From Humibacter albus DSM 18994 (GTDB taxonomy: Bacteria; Actinomycetota; Actinomycetes; Actinomycetales; Microbacteriaceae): a DNA stretch of 64,000 nt. The stretch is taken from contig NZ_ATXT01000011.1 of assembly GCF_000421825.1 (NCBI RefSeq), positions 124,001 through 188,000 of the forward strand. Reading direction: 5' to 3'. How positions within the stretch are numbered: position 1 is the first letter of the stretch; every line of letters starts with the position of its first letter. Shown here one piece after another: positions 25,999-34,106 of this stretch. The position numbers and the translations under genes are program-made. The notes below the pieces were generated by a model. The model made no database searches and was not told where the DNA came from. It saw only the letters and a program-made list of their open reading frames with translations.

Positions 25999-26010
25999 TC
26001 GTGATCACGA
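25999..26010. promoter_or_regulatory. Perfect 12-bp palindrome TCGTGATCACGA
   Basis: This palindrome lies six bases beyond the first inverted repeat, between the putative -10 and -35 positions of the minus-strand promoter. Two symmetric sites this close together suggest a regulator-binding region. The rest of the intergenic stretch to 26175 contains only a short tandem repeat of CTCGACGGCGAA near 26135-26165. Confidence 0.5.
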
Positions 26011-26017
26011 AACGAGT

Positions 26018-26039
26018 GTTCACGGATCGTTAACTCAGC
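26018..26039 (+). promoter_or_regulatory. PHO-box-like 11-bp direct repeat
   Basis: GTTCACGGATC is followed immediately by GTTAACTCAGC. Actinobacterial PhoP boxes are 11-base direct repeats beginning GTTCACC or similar, so the spacing fits and the first unit matches six of seven conserved bases. The orientation is opposite to the operon, which weakens the case. Confidence 0.3.
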
Positions 26040-26175
26040 GTGCGCGCCGTACATTGGCGGCCCACGGCGCCACGCGGGCCGCGGTGCTGCGACCGCCGTT
26101 CCGGCGTCGAGACTTGGCGGCCGACCGTAGTCTCGACGGCGAATCCGTAGCCTCGACGGCGAACCGCGCCGGACG

Positions 26176-27420
26176 TCAGCGCAGGTCGATGCCCAGCAGG
26201 GCATCGGCCAGCGAACGTACGAGGTCAGGATCGTCGACGCCCGAGGCCGCGGCTCGATCGATCTCGGAGAGCGCGCCGGGGGTGTCGAGGTCGTCGGCGA
26301 GACGTTCGCGCACGGCGGTGAGCACGTCGAGGGCACGCAGACCGGCGGGGTTCTCGCGGATGCCGCGCCAGGCATCCAGCCGCGCCAGCGCGTCGTCGAG
26401 TCCTTGCTCGGTCCACTCCCACTCGTCGCGGTACCGGTGGGCGAGGAGCGCGAGACGGATGCCCGCGGCCGGCACGCCCTGCTCCCGCAGCTGCGACACG
26501 AGCACGAGGTTGCCGAGCGACTTGCTCATCTTCTCGCCCTGGTAGGCGATGAGCCCGGCGTGGCTGTACAGCCCGGCGAGTGGCCGGCCGCTGAGCGCGG
26601 CAGCATGGCCGGCGCTGAGATCGTGGTGCGGGAAGGCGAGGTCCGCTCCCCCGCCCTGCACGGTGAAGTCGGCGCCGAGGCGGTCGAGGGCGATCACGGA
26701 GCACTCGATGTGCCAGCCGGGACGGCCGCGGCCGACGACAGAGTCCCAGGCGGGTTCGCCTGCGCGTTCCGCGCGCCAGAGCAGTGGGTCGAGCGGGTCG
26801 TGCTTGCCGGCACGATCCGGGTCGCCGCCGTGCTCCGCTGAGAGCGTGAGCAGCTGTCCGTGGTCGAATTGCGTCGTGCTGCCGACGAGCCACGTCGTCG
26901 CCCGCTCGGCGGCAGCGATGTCGAAGTAGAGGTCGTCGCCCGCGGAGTCGGCGGTGGGGACTGCATAGGCGAGCCCGCGGTCTTTCAGCGTTCCGACGGC
27001 TTCTGCGATCTCGTCGACCACCTCGGTCACTGCCACATAGTCGTGGGGCGGAAGCAGCCGGAGTGCCGCCATGTCCGCGCGGAAGAGCGCGACCTGGCTG
27101 TCGGCCAGCGCCCGCCAGTCGACGCCTGTCGCGTTCGCACGCTCGAGGAGAGGATCGTCGACGTCGGTGATGTTCTGTGCGTAGCGCACGTCGAGCCCGG
27201 CATCGAGCCAGACCCGCTGCAGGGTGTCGAACGCGAGATAGGTGTTCGCGTGCCCGATGTGCGTCGCATCGTAAGGCGTGATCCCGCAGACGTAGAGGCG
27301 CGCGAGGTCGCCTTCGGGAGCGGCGGGACGCAGCCGCCCGGTCGTGGTGTCGAACAGGGACGGGACGGAGCCCGAGCCCGGCAGGGACGGGACGGACGGA
27401 CGCGGCCAGGAATCAGGCAT
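26176..27420 (-). CDS. mshC: L-cysteine:1D-myo-inosityl 2-amino-2-deoxy-glucopyranoside ligase (MshC)
   Basis: The 414-residue enzyme ligates cysteine to GlcN-inositol in mycothiol synthesis. It is a cysteinyl-tRNA-synthetase paralogue: the zinc cysteine in YVCGITPYD, the HIGH-like THIGHANTY and the KMSKS loop in [10 protein letters not shown] are present. The protein is shorter than CysRS and lacks the anticodon-binding extension. The GHHxxD-like metal site appears as [11 protein letters not shown]. The ATG overlaps the uppP stop by eight bases. A longer in-frame reading exists but would run further into uppP. Confidence 0.93.
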   Translation of the reverse strand: MPDSWPRPSVPSLPGSGSVPSLFDTTTGRLRPAAPEGDLARLYVCGITPYDATHIGHANTYLAFDTLQRVWLDAGLDVRYAQNITDVDDPLLERANATGVDWRALADSQVALFRADMAALRLLPPHDYVAVTEVVDEIAEAVGTLKDRGLAYAVPTADSAGDDLYFDIAAAERATTWLVGSTTQFDHGQLLTLSAEHGGDPDRAGKHDPLDPLLWRAERAGEPAWDSVVGRGRPGWHIECSVIALDRLGADFTVQGGGADLAFPHHDLSAGHAAALSGRPLAGLYSHAGLIAYQGEKMSKSLGNLVLVSQLREQGVPAAGIRLALLAHRYRDEWEWTEQGLDDALARLDAWRGIRENPAGLRALDVLTAVRERLADDLDTPGALSEIDRAAASGVDDPDLVRSLADALLGIDLR

Positions 27421-28282
27421 CCAGCACCCCGGTTCCGAGCAGGATGAAGAGCACAACGCCGATGGCGATGCGGTAGATCACGAACGGGGTGAAGCTGCGG
27501 CGCGAGATGTACCGCATGAAGAAAGCGATGACGAGCAGGCCGACGGCGAACGCCACGATCGTGGCGCCGAGCGTGTCGAAACCGTTGAAGACCTCGGGCG
27601 TGCAGGCGTGCGCCAGGGCGTCCCTCGAGCCGGCGACGCACGGGTGCTTGATCGACTTGTAGAGCTCGTACAGTCCGCTGCCGAACACCGCGGGCATGGC
27701 GAGCAGGAACGAGTACCGGGCGGCAGCACTGCGCTGGTAACCCATGAGCAGACCGGCCGAGATGGTGCCCCCGGAGCGGGAGACGCCGGGGACCAGGGCG
27801 AGCGACTGCGCTAGCCCGTAGTAGACGGCGTGGCGCCAGGTGAGTTCGGAGACGCGGCGGGTCTTCGTTCCGACGCGGTCGGCGATCCAGAGGATGACGC
27901 CGAACAGGATGAGCATGGTCGCCACGATCCACAGCGAGCGGAACGTCGTCTCGATGGCGTCCTGGAAGAGGAGGCCGAGCACGACGATCGGAATGCTGCC
28001 GACGATGATCATCCAGCCGAGGCGGGCATCCGGGTTGTTGCGCGGGATCCTGCCGAACAGGGCGAGGAACCAGCGCCCGATGATCGTGGTCACGTCGCGC
28101 CAGAAATAGACGAGCACGGCGAGCTCGGTGCCGAGCTGGATGATCGCGGTGAACGCCGCACCCGGGTCGGCGCCGGTGCCGATCAGCTCGCCGACGATGC
28201 GCACGTGCGCGCTCGAGGAGACGGGCAGGAACTCGGTCAGACCCTGGACGAGGCCGAGGATCAGGGCGTTGACGAAGTCCAT
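27413..28282 (-). CDS. uppP: Undecaprenyl-diphosphatase UppP (BacA)
   Basis: The 289-residue integral membrane enzyme recycles the lipid carrier of cell-wall synthesis by dephosphorylating undecaprenyl pyrophosphate. The two conserved active-site segments are present: [10 protein letters not shown] with the catalytic glutamate region near the N-terminus, and PGVSRSGGT mid-protein. About eight hydrophobic helices are visible. An ATG (28282) and a GTG (28285) are adjacent candidate starts. A GAAAGAG element precedes them. It is coupled to mshC. Confidence 0.95.
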   Translation of the reverse strand: MDFVNALILGLVQGLTEFLPVSSSAHVRIVGELIGTGADPGAAFTAIIQLGTELAVLVYFWRDVTTIIGRWFLALFGRIPRNNPDARLGWMIIVGSIPIVVLGLLFQDAIETTFRSLWIVATMLILFGVILWIADRVGTKTRRVSELTWRHAVYYGLAQSLALVPGVSRSGGTISAGLLMGYQRSAAARYSFLLAMPAVFGSGLYELYKSIKHPCVAGSRDALAHACTPEVFNGFDTLGATIVAFAVGLLVIAFFMRYISRRSFTPFVIYRIAIGVVLFILLGTGVLDA

Positions 28283-28312
28283 CACGCTCTTTCGTTCAGG
28301 GGGTGGACGGGG

Positions 28313-29671
28313 TCAGTACGTGGAAAGAAGGTGGCGCAGCACGGTGCGCCCGAACACGAGCGAGTCGAGCGGCACGCGCTCGTCCACGCCGTGGAACATG
28401 GCAGGGAAATCCATGTCGGCCGGCAGCTTGAGCGGAGCGAATCCGTAGCCGGTGATGCCGAGGCGGCTGAGTGCCTTGTTGTCGGTGCCGCCCGAGAGCA
28501 GATACGGGAGCACCGTCGCGTCGGCGTCATGTTGCAGGAGCGCGCCGGTCATGGCGTCCACCAGCGGGCCGGCGAACGGCGCCTCGAGGCCGATGTCTCG
28601 GTGCACGATCTCGATGTCGACGTCGTCGCCGACGATCTCGCGCACCTGCGCCAACACGTCGTCCTCTTCGCCGGCCAGCGTGCGGATGTCGACCAGCGCC
28701 TCGGCGCGCTCGGGCACCACGTTGTGCTTGTAGCCGGCTTTCAGCAGTGTGGGGTTGCTCGTGGTGCGCAGCGTGGCGCGGATGAATCCGGATGCCGTCC
28801 CGCTGCGCAGCACGACCTCGTCCGGTCCCAGCGCGACCGGATCGACGTCGAGCAGCCGGGCCAGCTCGCCGACGAGCTGCGTCGTGGTGTCGGTGAGGCG
28901 GAGCGGCCACTCGTGCCTGCCGATCGCGACGACGGCCTCGGCGAGCTTCGTCACGGCGTTGTCGGCCACCATGCGCGAGCCGTGAGCGGCGCGGCCCCGG
29001 GCGACCAGCCGGATCCAGACGAGCGACTTCTCCCCCGTCTGCAACAGGTAGGCGCGCCGGCCGGCGATGTCGACCGAGTAGCCGCCGACCTCGCTGATGG
29101 CCTCCGTGGCGCCCTCGAAGACATCCGGGTGCTCGTCCACCATGAAGTGCGACCCGAACAGCCCGCCGTCTTCCTCATCGGCGAAGAACGCGATGACGAG
29201 GTCGCGCTCCGGTGACTCCCCCGCACGCAGGATGTCTCCCACCGCGGTGAGGATCATGGCATCCATGTTCTTCATGTCCACGGCGCCGCGACCCCAGAGC
29301 AGGCCGTCGTGGATCTCGCCGGCGAACGGGTCGAAAGTCCAATCGGCAGGGTCGGCGGGGACGACGTCGAGGTGGCCGTGCACTACCAGCGCCGGCTTGC
29401 TCCTGTCGCGGCCCGGGATGCGCGCGACGACGCTGGTGCGGCCGGGCTGCGACTCGTAGATGCTCGGCTTCAGCCCGATGGACTCCAAGTGCGCGTTGAC
29501 GTATTCGGCGGCCTCGGTCTCTCCCTCGGCGCGACCCTCGCCCCAGTTGGTGGTGTCCATGCGGATCAGATCCCGAGCGATGCGCGCCGTCTCGTCGAGG
29601 TTCTGCGTCTCAGGCGATGCAGGGTGTGACGCGGGGCCCGAGGCGGCGCTCTTCTCGTTCGGGATGGTCAT
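28313..29671 (-). CDS. M20/M25 family zinc metallopeptidase
   Basis: The 452-residue enzyme has the di-zinc motifs of the ArgE/DapE/CPG2 family: HGHLDVVP, GRGAVDMKN with the bridging aspartate, the catalytic ADEEDGG, and a dimerisation domain in the middle. The C-terminal metal histidine is in FHGVDERVP. It would hydrolyse dipeptides or acylated amino acids in the cytoplasm. The gene precedes uppP by 30 bases and starts with ATG. Confidence 0.92.
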   Translation of the reverse strand: MTIPNEKSAASGPASHPASPETQNLDETARIARDLIRMDTTNWGEGRAEGETEAAEYVNAHLESIGLKPSIYESQPGRTSVVARIPGRDRSKPALVVHGHLDVVPADPADWTFDPFAGEIHDGLLWGRGAVDMKNMDAMILTAVGDILRAGESPERDLVIAFFADEEDGGLFGSHFMVDEHPDVFEGATEAISEVGGYSVDIAGRRAYLLQTGEKSLVWIRLVARGRAAHGSRMVADNAVTKLAEAVVAIGRHEWPLRLTDTTTQLVGELARLLDVDPVALGPDEVVLRSGTASGFIRATLRTTSNPTLLKAGYKHNVVPERAEALVDIRTLAGEEDDVLAQVREIVGDDVDIEIVHRDIGLEAPFAGPLVDAMTGALLQHDADATVLPYLLSGGTDNKALSRLGITGYGFAPLKLPADMDFPAMFHGVDERVPLDSLVFGRTVLRHLLSTY

Positions 29672-29804
29672 GCGCTAACGCTACCCGGCCGATGCGACGG
29701 GCGACCAATCGCCGGCCGGCGGCCGCTGAGCAGGACGACGATGGGCAGGACTGGCGGCGTCGGCGGGCGGCTCGATCCGGGCCGAACCGGGGCCGCGCAG
29801 GGCG

Positions 29805-29834
29805 TCGGACGAGGGCCCGGATCCGTGCTAATGT
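29805..29834 (+). promoter_or_regulatory. Possible tRNA-Leu promoter
   Basis: TAATGT at 29829-29834 looks like a -10 element, with TCGGAC 18 bases upstream as a poor -35. It lies 40 bases before the tRNA, a plausible leader length. No other feature is visible in the 200 bases between the M20 start and the tRNA. Confidence 0.35.
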
Positions 29835-29874
29835 CTTACGTCGGCAGCTGATTCGTCAGGCTGTCGAGAAGTGC

Positions 29875-29960
29875 GCGCGGGTGGCGGAATAGGCAGACGC
29901 GCTAGCTTGAGGTGCTAGTGCCCGATTAAGGGCGTGGGGGTTCAAGTCCCCCCTCGCGCA
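29875..29960 (+). tRNA. tRNA-Leu (anticodon GAG)
   Basis: The 86-base gene folds into a class II tRNA. The acceptor stem pairs GCGCGGG with CTCGCGC (one G-T pair). The anticodon stem CTAGC/GCTAG closes a seven-base loop TTGAGGT whose central triplet GAG reads CUC and CUU leucine codons. A long variable arm follows (TGCCCGATTAAGGGCG), and the T-loop is GGTTCAAGTCC. The 3' CCA is not encoded; the genome continues CAAAA. The 3' end is repeated 160 bases downstream. Confidence 0.96.
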
Positions 29961-30133
29961 CAAAACGAAGAGGACCGGCCCGAAAGGGCCGGCCTTCTTC
30001 GTTTTGCCCGTGAGGTGGTCCCCTGGAACCGCCCCGGGGTGGGCCCCCATCGGTGGGGGTCCCCGTGCGCCGCGGAGCGGCGGATGGGGGAAACGATAGG
30101 GACAAGTCCCCCCTCGCGCACAAAACGAAGAGG
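29943..30133 (+). repeat. Duplicated tRNA-Leu 3' end flanking a 129-bp segment
   Basis: The 31 bases at 29943-29973 (the T-arm, the acceptor 3' strand and the first bases of the terminator) recur without mismatch at 30103-30133. A second shared block, CCCGTGAGGTGGTCCCC, follows each copy (30007-30023 and 30153-30169). The segment between them is GC-rich with an inverted repeat of GGGCCCCCATCGG type, and carries no gene. The arrangement resembles a tandem duplication, or attachment-site remnants left by an integrative element that used the tRNA 3' end. Confidence 0.85.
29962..30005 (+). terminator. Terminator of tRNA-Leu
   Basis: A long near-perfect hairpin begins one base after the tRNA. AAAACGAAG pairs with CTTCGTTTT outside, and CCGGCCC pairs with GGGCCGG around a GAAA tetraloop. 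The descending arm ends in TTTT. Confidence 0.85.
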
Positions 30134-30152
30134 GCCGGTCCTCTTCCTTTTT
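30127..30152 (+). terminator. Second terminator after the duplicated tRNA end
   Basis: GAAGAGG pairs with CCTCTTC across a six-base loop and is followed by five thymidines. It is a diverged copy of the tRNA terminator within the duplication. The stretch from 30153 to 30252 has only another imperfect inverted repeat (TTTCGAAGTC and GACTTCGAGA) before the stop of the next gene. Confidence 0.75.
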
Positions 30153-30252
30153 CCCGTGAGGTGGTCCCCGTGAATCGCCCCTTGGTTTCGAAGTCGAATA
30201 ATGCACAAGACCGTTGGCCTGTTCGCATCTTTTGACTTCGAGACGACGTTCC

Positions 30253-30996
30253 TCACTCCCGCGGCGTCCACCCCGACGGAAGCGGCCCATCGAAGACGGC
30301 GCGCTCACGATCGGCGGCGGCCGACCATCCCTGCGCCTCGTCCACGGCGTCGAAGCCGCCGCGTGCGACGCGGAAGCCGACATCTTCGTGGTGCATGCGC
30401 GGGCCGCCGCCGCGGCGAGTCGACGCGCGAACGCTCCACGCGTCATCCGCAAAACCACCGCCTCGGAACACGCGATACTCGCCGTAGCGGGCGGGGTCGA
30501 GCAGGTCCCAGCACCACTCCCACACGTTGCCGAGCGTGTCGAACAGGCCGTACGCGTTCGGATGCTTGCCGCCCACGTTCTGCGGGGAGCTCACGCCGTC
30601 CGCACTGGTCCACGCGATCTCGGTCAGCGGGCCGTACTGCGGGCCCACGGAGCCGGCACGGCAGGCGAACTCCCACTCCGCCTCCGTGGGCAGACGATAG
30701 CCGTCGGCGTCGACGTGCCACGTGACATCCTCGCCGTCGACGCCGTAAGCCGGATCGAGCCCTTCCCACTCCGACGCGGCGTTGCAGAAGCGCACGGCGC
30801 GCAGCCAGCTGACGTCGGAAGCTGGGCGGCGCGGATGCGGTGCCGGCTCCCCGATCAGCTCCGCCAGCTCACGCTGCGTGACCGCGAAGACGCCGAGTTC
30901 GAACGGCTCGAGCTCGATGCTCCAGCGATCCTTGCGGCGCGCGTCGTGGAGTGTGACGGTGCCGCCAGGAATGCCGGTCAGCTCGATGTCGGCCAT
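30253..30996 (-). CDS. SUMF1/FGE-like domain protein without activator cysteines
   Basis: The 247-residue product has the formylglycine-generating-enzyme fold: an N-terminal MADIELTGIPGGTVTLHDA strand region, FELGVFAVTQRELAELIG, RLPTEAEWEFACRAG, YGLFDTLGNVWEWCWD and the C-terminal FRGGGFADDAW and VGFRVARGG. True sulfatase-modifying FGEs have a copper-binding cysteine pair near the C-terminal RGGSW region. That stretch here contains no cysteine, so sulfatase activation is unlikely. Other members of the fold include EgtB-type enzymes and ligand-binding modules. The ATG at 30996 is placed at the start of the conserved domain. Confidence 0.82.
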   Translation of the reverse strand: MADIELTGIPGGTVTLHDARRKDRWSIELEPFELGVFAVTQRELAELIGEPAPHPRRPASDVSWLRAVRFCNAASEWEGLDPAYGVDGEDVTWHVDADGYRLPTEAEWEFACRAGSVGPQYGPLTEIAWTSADGVSSPQNVGGKHPNAYGLFDTLGNVWEWCWDLLDPARYGEYRVFRGGGFADDAWSVRASTRRGGGPRMHHEDVGFRVARGGFDAVDEAQGWSAAADRERAVFDGPLPSGWTPRE

Positions 30997-31075
30997 CGCG
31001 GCAGTATGCCACGTCTCATCCTGGTCTCCGGCAGCCTCGCTCGTCGCCGGCTCCGCTTTCGCGGGCCCGGCTCCG

Positions 31076-31786
31076 TCACCAGCCGAGCTCGCCGGCATCC
31101 TCCTGGAACGTGCCCGTCGGGCCGTCGGGACCGATCGCCGCCCACGCCGCCACCAGGCGCGCGCTCTCGGCGGCGGGACGTCCCGGATGGCTTCCCGGGT
31201 CGCCGCCACCGAGCTCGGTGGCCGTGATCCCCGGCTCGACCGCGTTGAACTTCACCTCGGGCACGGCCATCGCGTATTGGACCGTGATCATCGAGACGGC
31301 GGCCTTGCTCGATCCGTACACGATCGACGAAAAGTGCGAGGCCGGACGCGACGGCTCATGCGTCGCCCAGAACGAGCCGAGTGCGCTCGAGACGTTCACG
31401 ACGACGGGGTTGTCAGACTGGCGGAGCAACGGGAGTGCGGCCTCGGTCACGCGGATGATCCCTGCCGCATTGGTGTCGAACACCTCGAGGACGCTCGGTC
31501 CGTCGAGCGACTCGTGGCGGGCATCCGTGGAGCGCTTGGCGATGCCGGCGTTGTTGACGAGAACGTCCAGACCGCCCGCCTCGGCGATCCGCGCGAGTGC
31601 GGCGGCGACGGATGCGTCGTCGGTGACGTCGAGTTGCACGAAGTGAGCGCCGAGCTCCTCGGCCGCGGCGCGGCCGCGCTCCGCGTCTCGCGCGCCGAGG
31701 TACACGGTGTGTCCAAGTGCGAGGAGTCTGCGGGCGGTCTCTTTGCCGAGGCCCTTGTTGGCCCCGGTGATCAGTGTGGTTGTCAT
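31076..31786 (-). CDS. SDR-family oxidoreductase
   Basis: The 236-residue protein is a classical short-chain dehydrogenase with TGANKGLG for NADP binding, NNAGIAKRS, a catalytic Ser in VNVSSALG, and the YGSSKAA motif that supplies Tyr and Lys. The C-terminus VEPGITATEL is typical. It resembles carbonyl-reductase-like NADPH enzymes. The ATG lies 101 bases from the divergent XRE regulator, so it is a likely target of it. A longer in-frame reading has no support. Confidence 0.9.
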   Translation of the reverse strand: MTTTLITGANKGLGKETARRLLALGHTVYLGARDAERGRAAAEELGAHFVQLDVTDDASVAAALARIAEAGGLDVLVNNAGIAKRSTDARHESLDGPSVLEVFDTNAAGIIRVTEAALPLLRQSDNPVVVNVSSALGSFWATHEPSRPASHFSSIVYGSSKAAVSMITVQYAMAVPEVKFNAVEPGITATELGGGDPGSHPGRPAAESARLVAAWAAIGPDGPTGTFQEDAGELGW

Positions 31787-31887
31787 GCCAGAAGGTTCGC
31801 TCCCCGGTCGTTCGGCAGGCAGTCGTCTGTCTGTCGTGGGACTGGCAGGGCCAGGCACAGTGCGTCGCATCGGGAGAGACTGAAGGC

Positions 31888-32736
31888 ATGGGCGATCAGG
31901 GTTTCGGACGGGCCGTGCGCGGATGGCGTGATCGCCTCGACCCGCGCTCCGTCGGGCTTCCCGCCGGTGGGCGTCGTCGCGCGGCAGGACTGCGCCGGGA
32001 GGAGCTCGCCTCGCTCGCCGGAGTCTCGGTCGACTACCTGACGCGTCTCGAACAGGGCCGCGCGACCTCGCCTTCAGTGCAGGTGATCGAGGCGTTGGCG
32101 CGGGCGCTTCGCCTGGCCGATGCCGAGCGCGAACTGCTGTTCGCCCTCGGCGGCCAAGCGGTGCCGGGACGGGAACTGGTGTCATCGCGCATTCCGCCGA
32201 GCGTGCAGCGCCTCGTTGACAGGCTCGCGGGCAATCCGATCGCCGTCTACGACGCGATGTGGAACCTCATCCTCACCAACGCCGCGTACGAGGCGTTGAC
32301 GGGCGCGGCAGCATGGGAAGGCATCCAGCGCAACGGCGTCTGGCGCAACATCATGGGCCCCGGTCCGGTCGCAGCGCTCTCACCGGAGGAGCTCGCGGAG
32401 CAGCAGGCGGGAATCGTGGCGGACCTGAGGCTGACCGCAACGAAGTATCCGGGCGACCCGAGGGTGCAGAGGCTGATCGCGCAGCTGCACAGCGGCAGCG
32501 GTCTGTTCCGCTCTCTCTGGGCATCGAACGACCTGCGACAGAACGAGAGCCGTTCACGGCACAAGTTCGTCGAGCATCCTCAGGTGGGACGCATCGGGCT
32601 CGACTGCGACACCTTCATCGACGCCGGTGACGATCTGCGGATCATGGTCTATTCCGCCGAACCCGGTACTGAGGACGCCGAGAAGCTGGCTCTGGCCGTC
32701 GTGCTCGGACGGCAGGACGTCGCACGCGCAGGGTGA
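31888..32736 (+). CDS. XRE-family regulator with MmyB-like ligand domain
   Basis: The 282-residue protein has an N-terminal helix-turn-helix with RRAAGLRREELASLAGVSVDYLTRLEQGRATSPS and a C-terminal MmyB-type ligand-binding domain (about residues 110-270, AVYDAMWNLILTNAAYEALTG). This combination is common in actinobacteria next to a divergently transcribed oxidoreductase, as here. The intergenic region holds a small inverted repeat CTGG-CAGGG-CCAG near 31844-31856 that could be the operator. Confidence 0.9.
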   Translation: MGDQGFGRAVRGWRDRLDPRSVGLPAGGRRRAAGLRREELASLAGVSVDYLTRLEQGRATSPSVQVIEALARALRLADAERELLFALGGQAVPGRELVSSRIPPSVQRLVDRLAGNPIAVYDAMWNLILTNAAYEALTGAAAWEGIQRNGVWRNIMGPGPVAALSPEELAEQQAGIVADLRLTATKYPGDPRVQRLIAQLHSGSGLFRSLWASNDLRQNESRSRHKFVEHPQVGRIGLDCDTFIDAGDDLRIMVYSAEPGTEDAEKLALAVVLGRQDVARAG

Positions 32737-32886
32737 GGCGACGGGCGTGGGCCGCGTGGCACGGGCATGCGCCGCGCTGCGCTGCGCCGCCGTGGTCGAT
32801 CGACGCCGGTGCCCCTGGCGGGAATGTGAGGAGCGAGAAGAGCGAGAAGAGATGCCGGCCTGCTGGCTGCGGAGCGACGGCTCGCG

Positions 32887-33597
32887 TCACTCGTCGAGCG
32901 GCCGGATGAGCGTCGGATCGTCCGGATCGACGGCGCGCGAGTTGTTCACGCGGGGATCCACCTCGTAGCTCGTGATCGTGCCCGAGACCTTCTCGGATTC
33001 CGCGGTGAGAAGCTGCACCATGTCTTGCTTGGCCGCCTCGTCGAGTCTTTCGGGACTGAGGAACTCGTCCCAGACGTCGCGCTGCAGGAACACGGGCATG
33101 CGGTCGTGAAGCTCGCCAGAGGCATCCCGGGACTCACGGGTGATGACGGCGGTGGAGACCTGCCACTCCTCGCCGATCCTGCGCGCGGTGTAGATACCGG
33201 CAGCCGCGAGCAGTGAGCCGTCGGCGGAGTGCAGGAAGTGCGCCCGCTTGTGGCCGGGTTCGCCGGTCCACTCGTAGTAGCCGCGCATCGGCACGATGGC
33301 CCGAGCTGAGGCGAACGCACCCTTCCAGAGCCCGTTCGAGGCGACGGTCTCGATGCGGGCGTTGAAGTTCGGGCGCTTGGCCTCGCGCATGAAGGCGGGA
33401 TGGAAGTTCCACACGGCGGCGTCGACCGTGCGGCGCACCTCCCCCGTCGACCCGTCGACACGTTCGCGCACGATCGGCACCGGGTCTGTCGGAGCGATCG
33501 AGTAGCTCGGTCGCCAGTCCCGGTAGTCGCCGCCGGCGGCCACGAACTCCTGGATGAGGTCGTCGACGTGGTCGTCGAGAGCGAAACGTCCGCACAT
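32887..33597 (-). CDS. SRAP-family DNA-protein crosslink peptidase (YedK/HMCES-like)
   Basis: The 236-residue protein begins MCGRFAL, so Cys2 is exposed after removal of Met and can form a thiazolidine crosslink to abasic sites in single-stranded DNA. The other active-site residues are visible: Asn in FNARIET, Glu in YYEWTG and His in ELHDRMPVF. Length is typical. It stands alone on the minus strand. No LexA box was recognised in front of it. Confidence 0.92.
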   Translation of the reverse strand: MCGRFALDDHVDDLIQEFVAAGGDYRDWRPSYSIAPTDPVPIVRERVDGSTGEVRRTVDAAVWNFHPAFMREAKRPNFNARIETVASNGLWKGAFASARAIVPMRGYYEWTGEPGHKRAHFLHSADGSLLAAAGIYTARRIGEEWQVSTAVITRESRDASGELHDRMPVFLQRDVWDEFLSPERLDEAAKQDMVQLLTAESEKVSGTITSYEVDPRVNNSRAVDPDDPTLIRPLDE

Positions 33598-33684
33598 GCC
33601 GCCAGTGTCGCATCGAGGTCCGACACTCGTCCATCGAGCACGGACTGCGGTTCACGAGCGGGAGTTCGAACACGACTGTACTTA

Positions 33685-33690
33685 TAGGAT
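33685..33690 (+). promoter_or_regulatory. -10 element of the GntR-ABC operon
   Basis: TAGGAT lies 11 bases before the GTG of the GntR gene, in a short AT-rich patch (TACTTATAGGATATGCT) that stands out from the GC-rich surroundings. Transcription starting about 7-12 bases downstream would give a leaderless or nearly leaderless mRNA, which fits the absence of a ribosome binding site. Confidence 0.55.
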
Positions 33691-33701
33691 ATGCTCAGTA
33701 G

Positions 33702-34106
33702 GTGCAGATCGTGGTGTCGCAGACGTCTCCGGTGCCGTTGTACGAGCAGATCAAGGATCAGATTCGTGCGGCGATCTTCACGGGTGCGTTGGCGGCGGGT
33801 GAGAACCTGCCGTCCCTCAGAGAACTGGCACGCGACCTGCAAGTGAGCCTCATCACCGTCACGCGCGCGTACAACGATCTCGCTGTCGAAGGGATGGTCG
33901 GCACCCACCAAGGCAAGGGAACGGTCGTCATGGCGGTCGAACCCGCGCTGCTCCGTGCACACGTCGACAACCGCATCCGGCGCGGCCTGGCCGAGGCGGT
34001 CGAGGCGGCGCGCCTGGGCGGTGTGGGGCTGGACGCTCTGCAGTGCGAACTGGACCGCGTCTGGGATGCCGCGACGCAGAAGAACGACGAGGAGGATCGG
34101 AAGTGA
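33702..34106 (+). CDS. GntR-family (YtrA subfamily) transcriptional regulator
   Basis: The 134-residue protein has a winged helix-turn-helix (PLYEQIKDQIRAAIFTGAL, LPSLRELARDLQVSLITVTRAYNDLAVEGMV) and only a short C-terminal dimerisation helix pair, as in the YtrA subgroup. These are autorepressors of ABC exporter operons. The GTG start lies directly behind the -10 box. The stop overlaps the ATPase start (GTGA), so regulator and transporter are one unit. Confidence 0.9.
   Translation: MQIVVSQTSPVPLYEQIKDQIRAAIFTGALAAGENLPSLRELARDLQVSLITVTRAYNDLAVEGMVGTHQGKGTVVMAVEPALLRAHVDNRIRRGLAEAVEAARLGGVGLDALQCELDRVWDAATQKNDEEDRK

Noticed and set aside
29961-30252. Second tRNA gene after tRNA-Leu
   Set aside because: Only the 3' end (T-arm and acceptor strand) is repeated. 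There is no D-arm or anticodon arm upstream of the copy.
30253-30996. Sulfatase-modifying factor
   Set aside because: The required C-terminal cysteines are absent and no sulfatase gene lies in the window, so only the fold is assigned.
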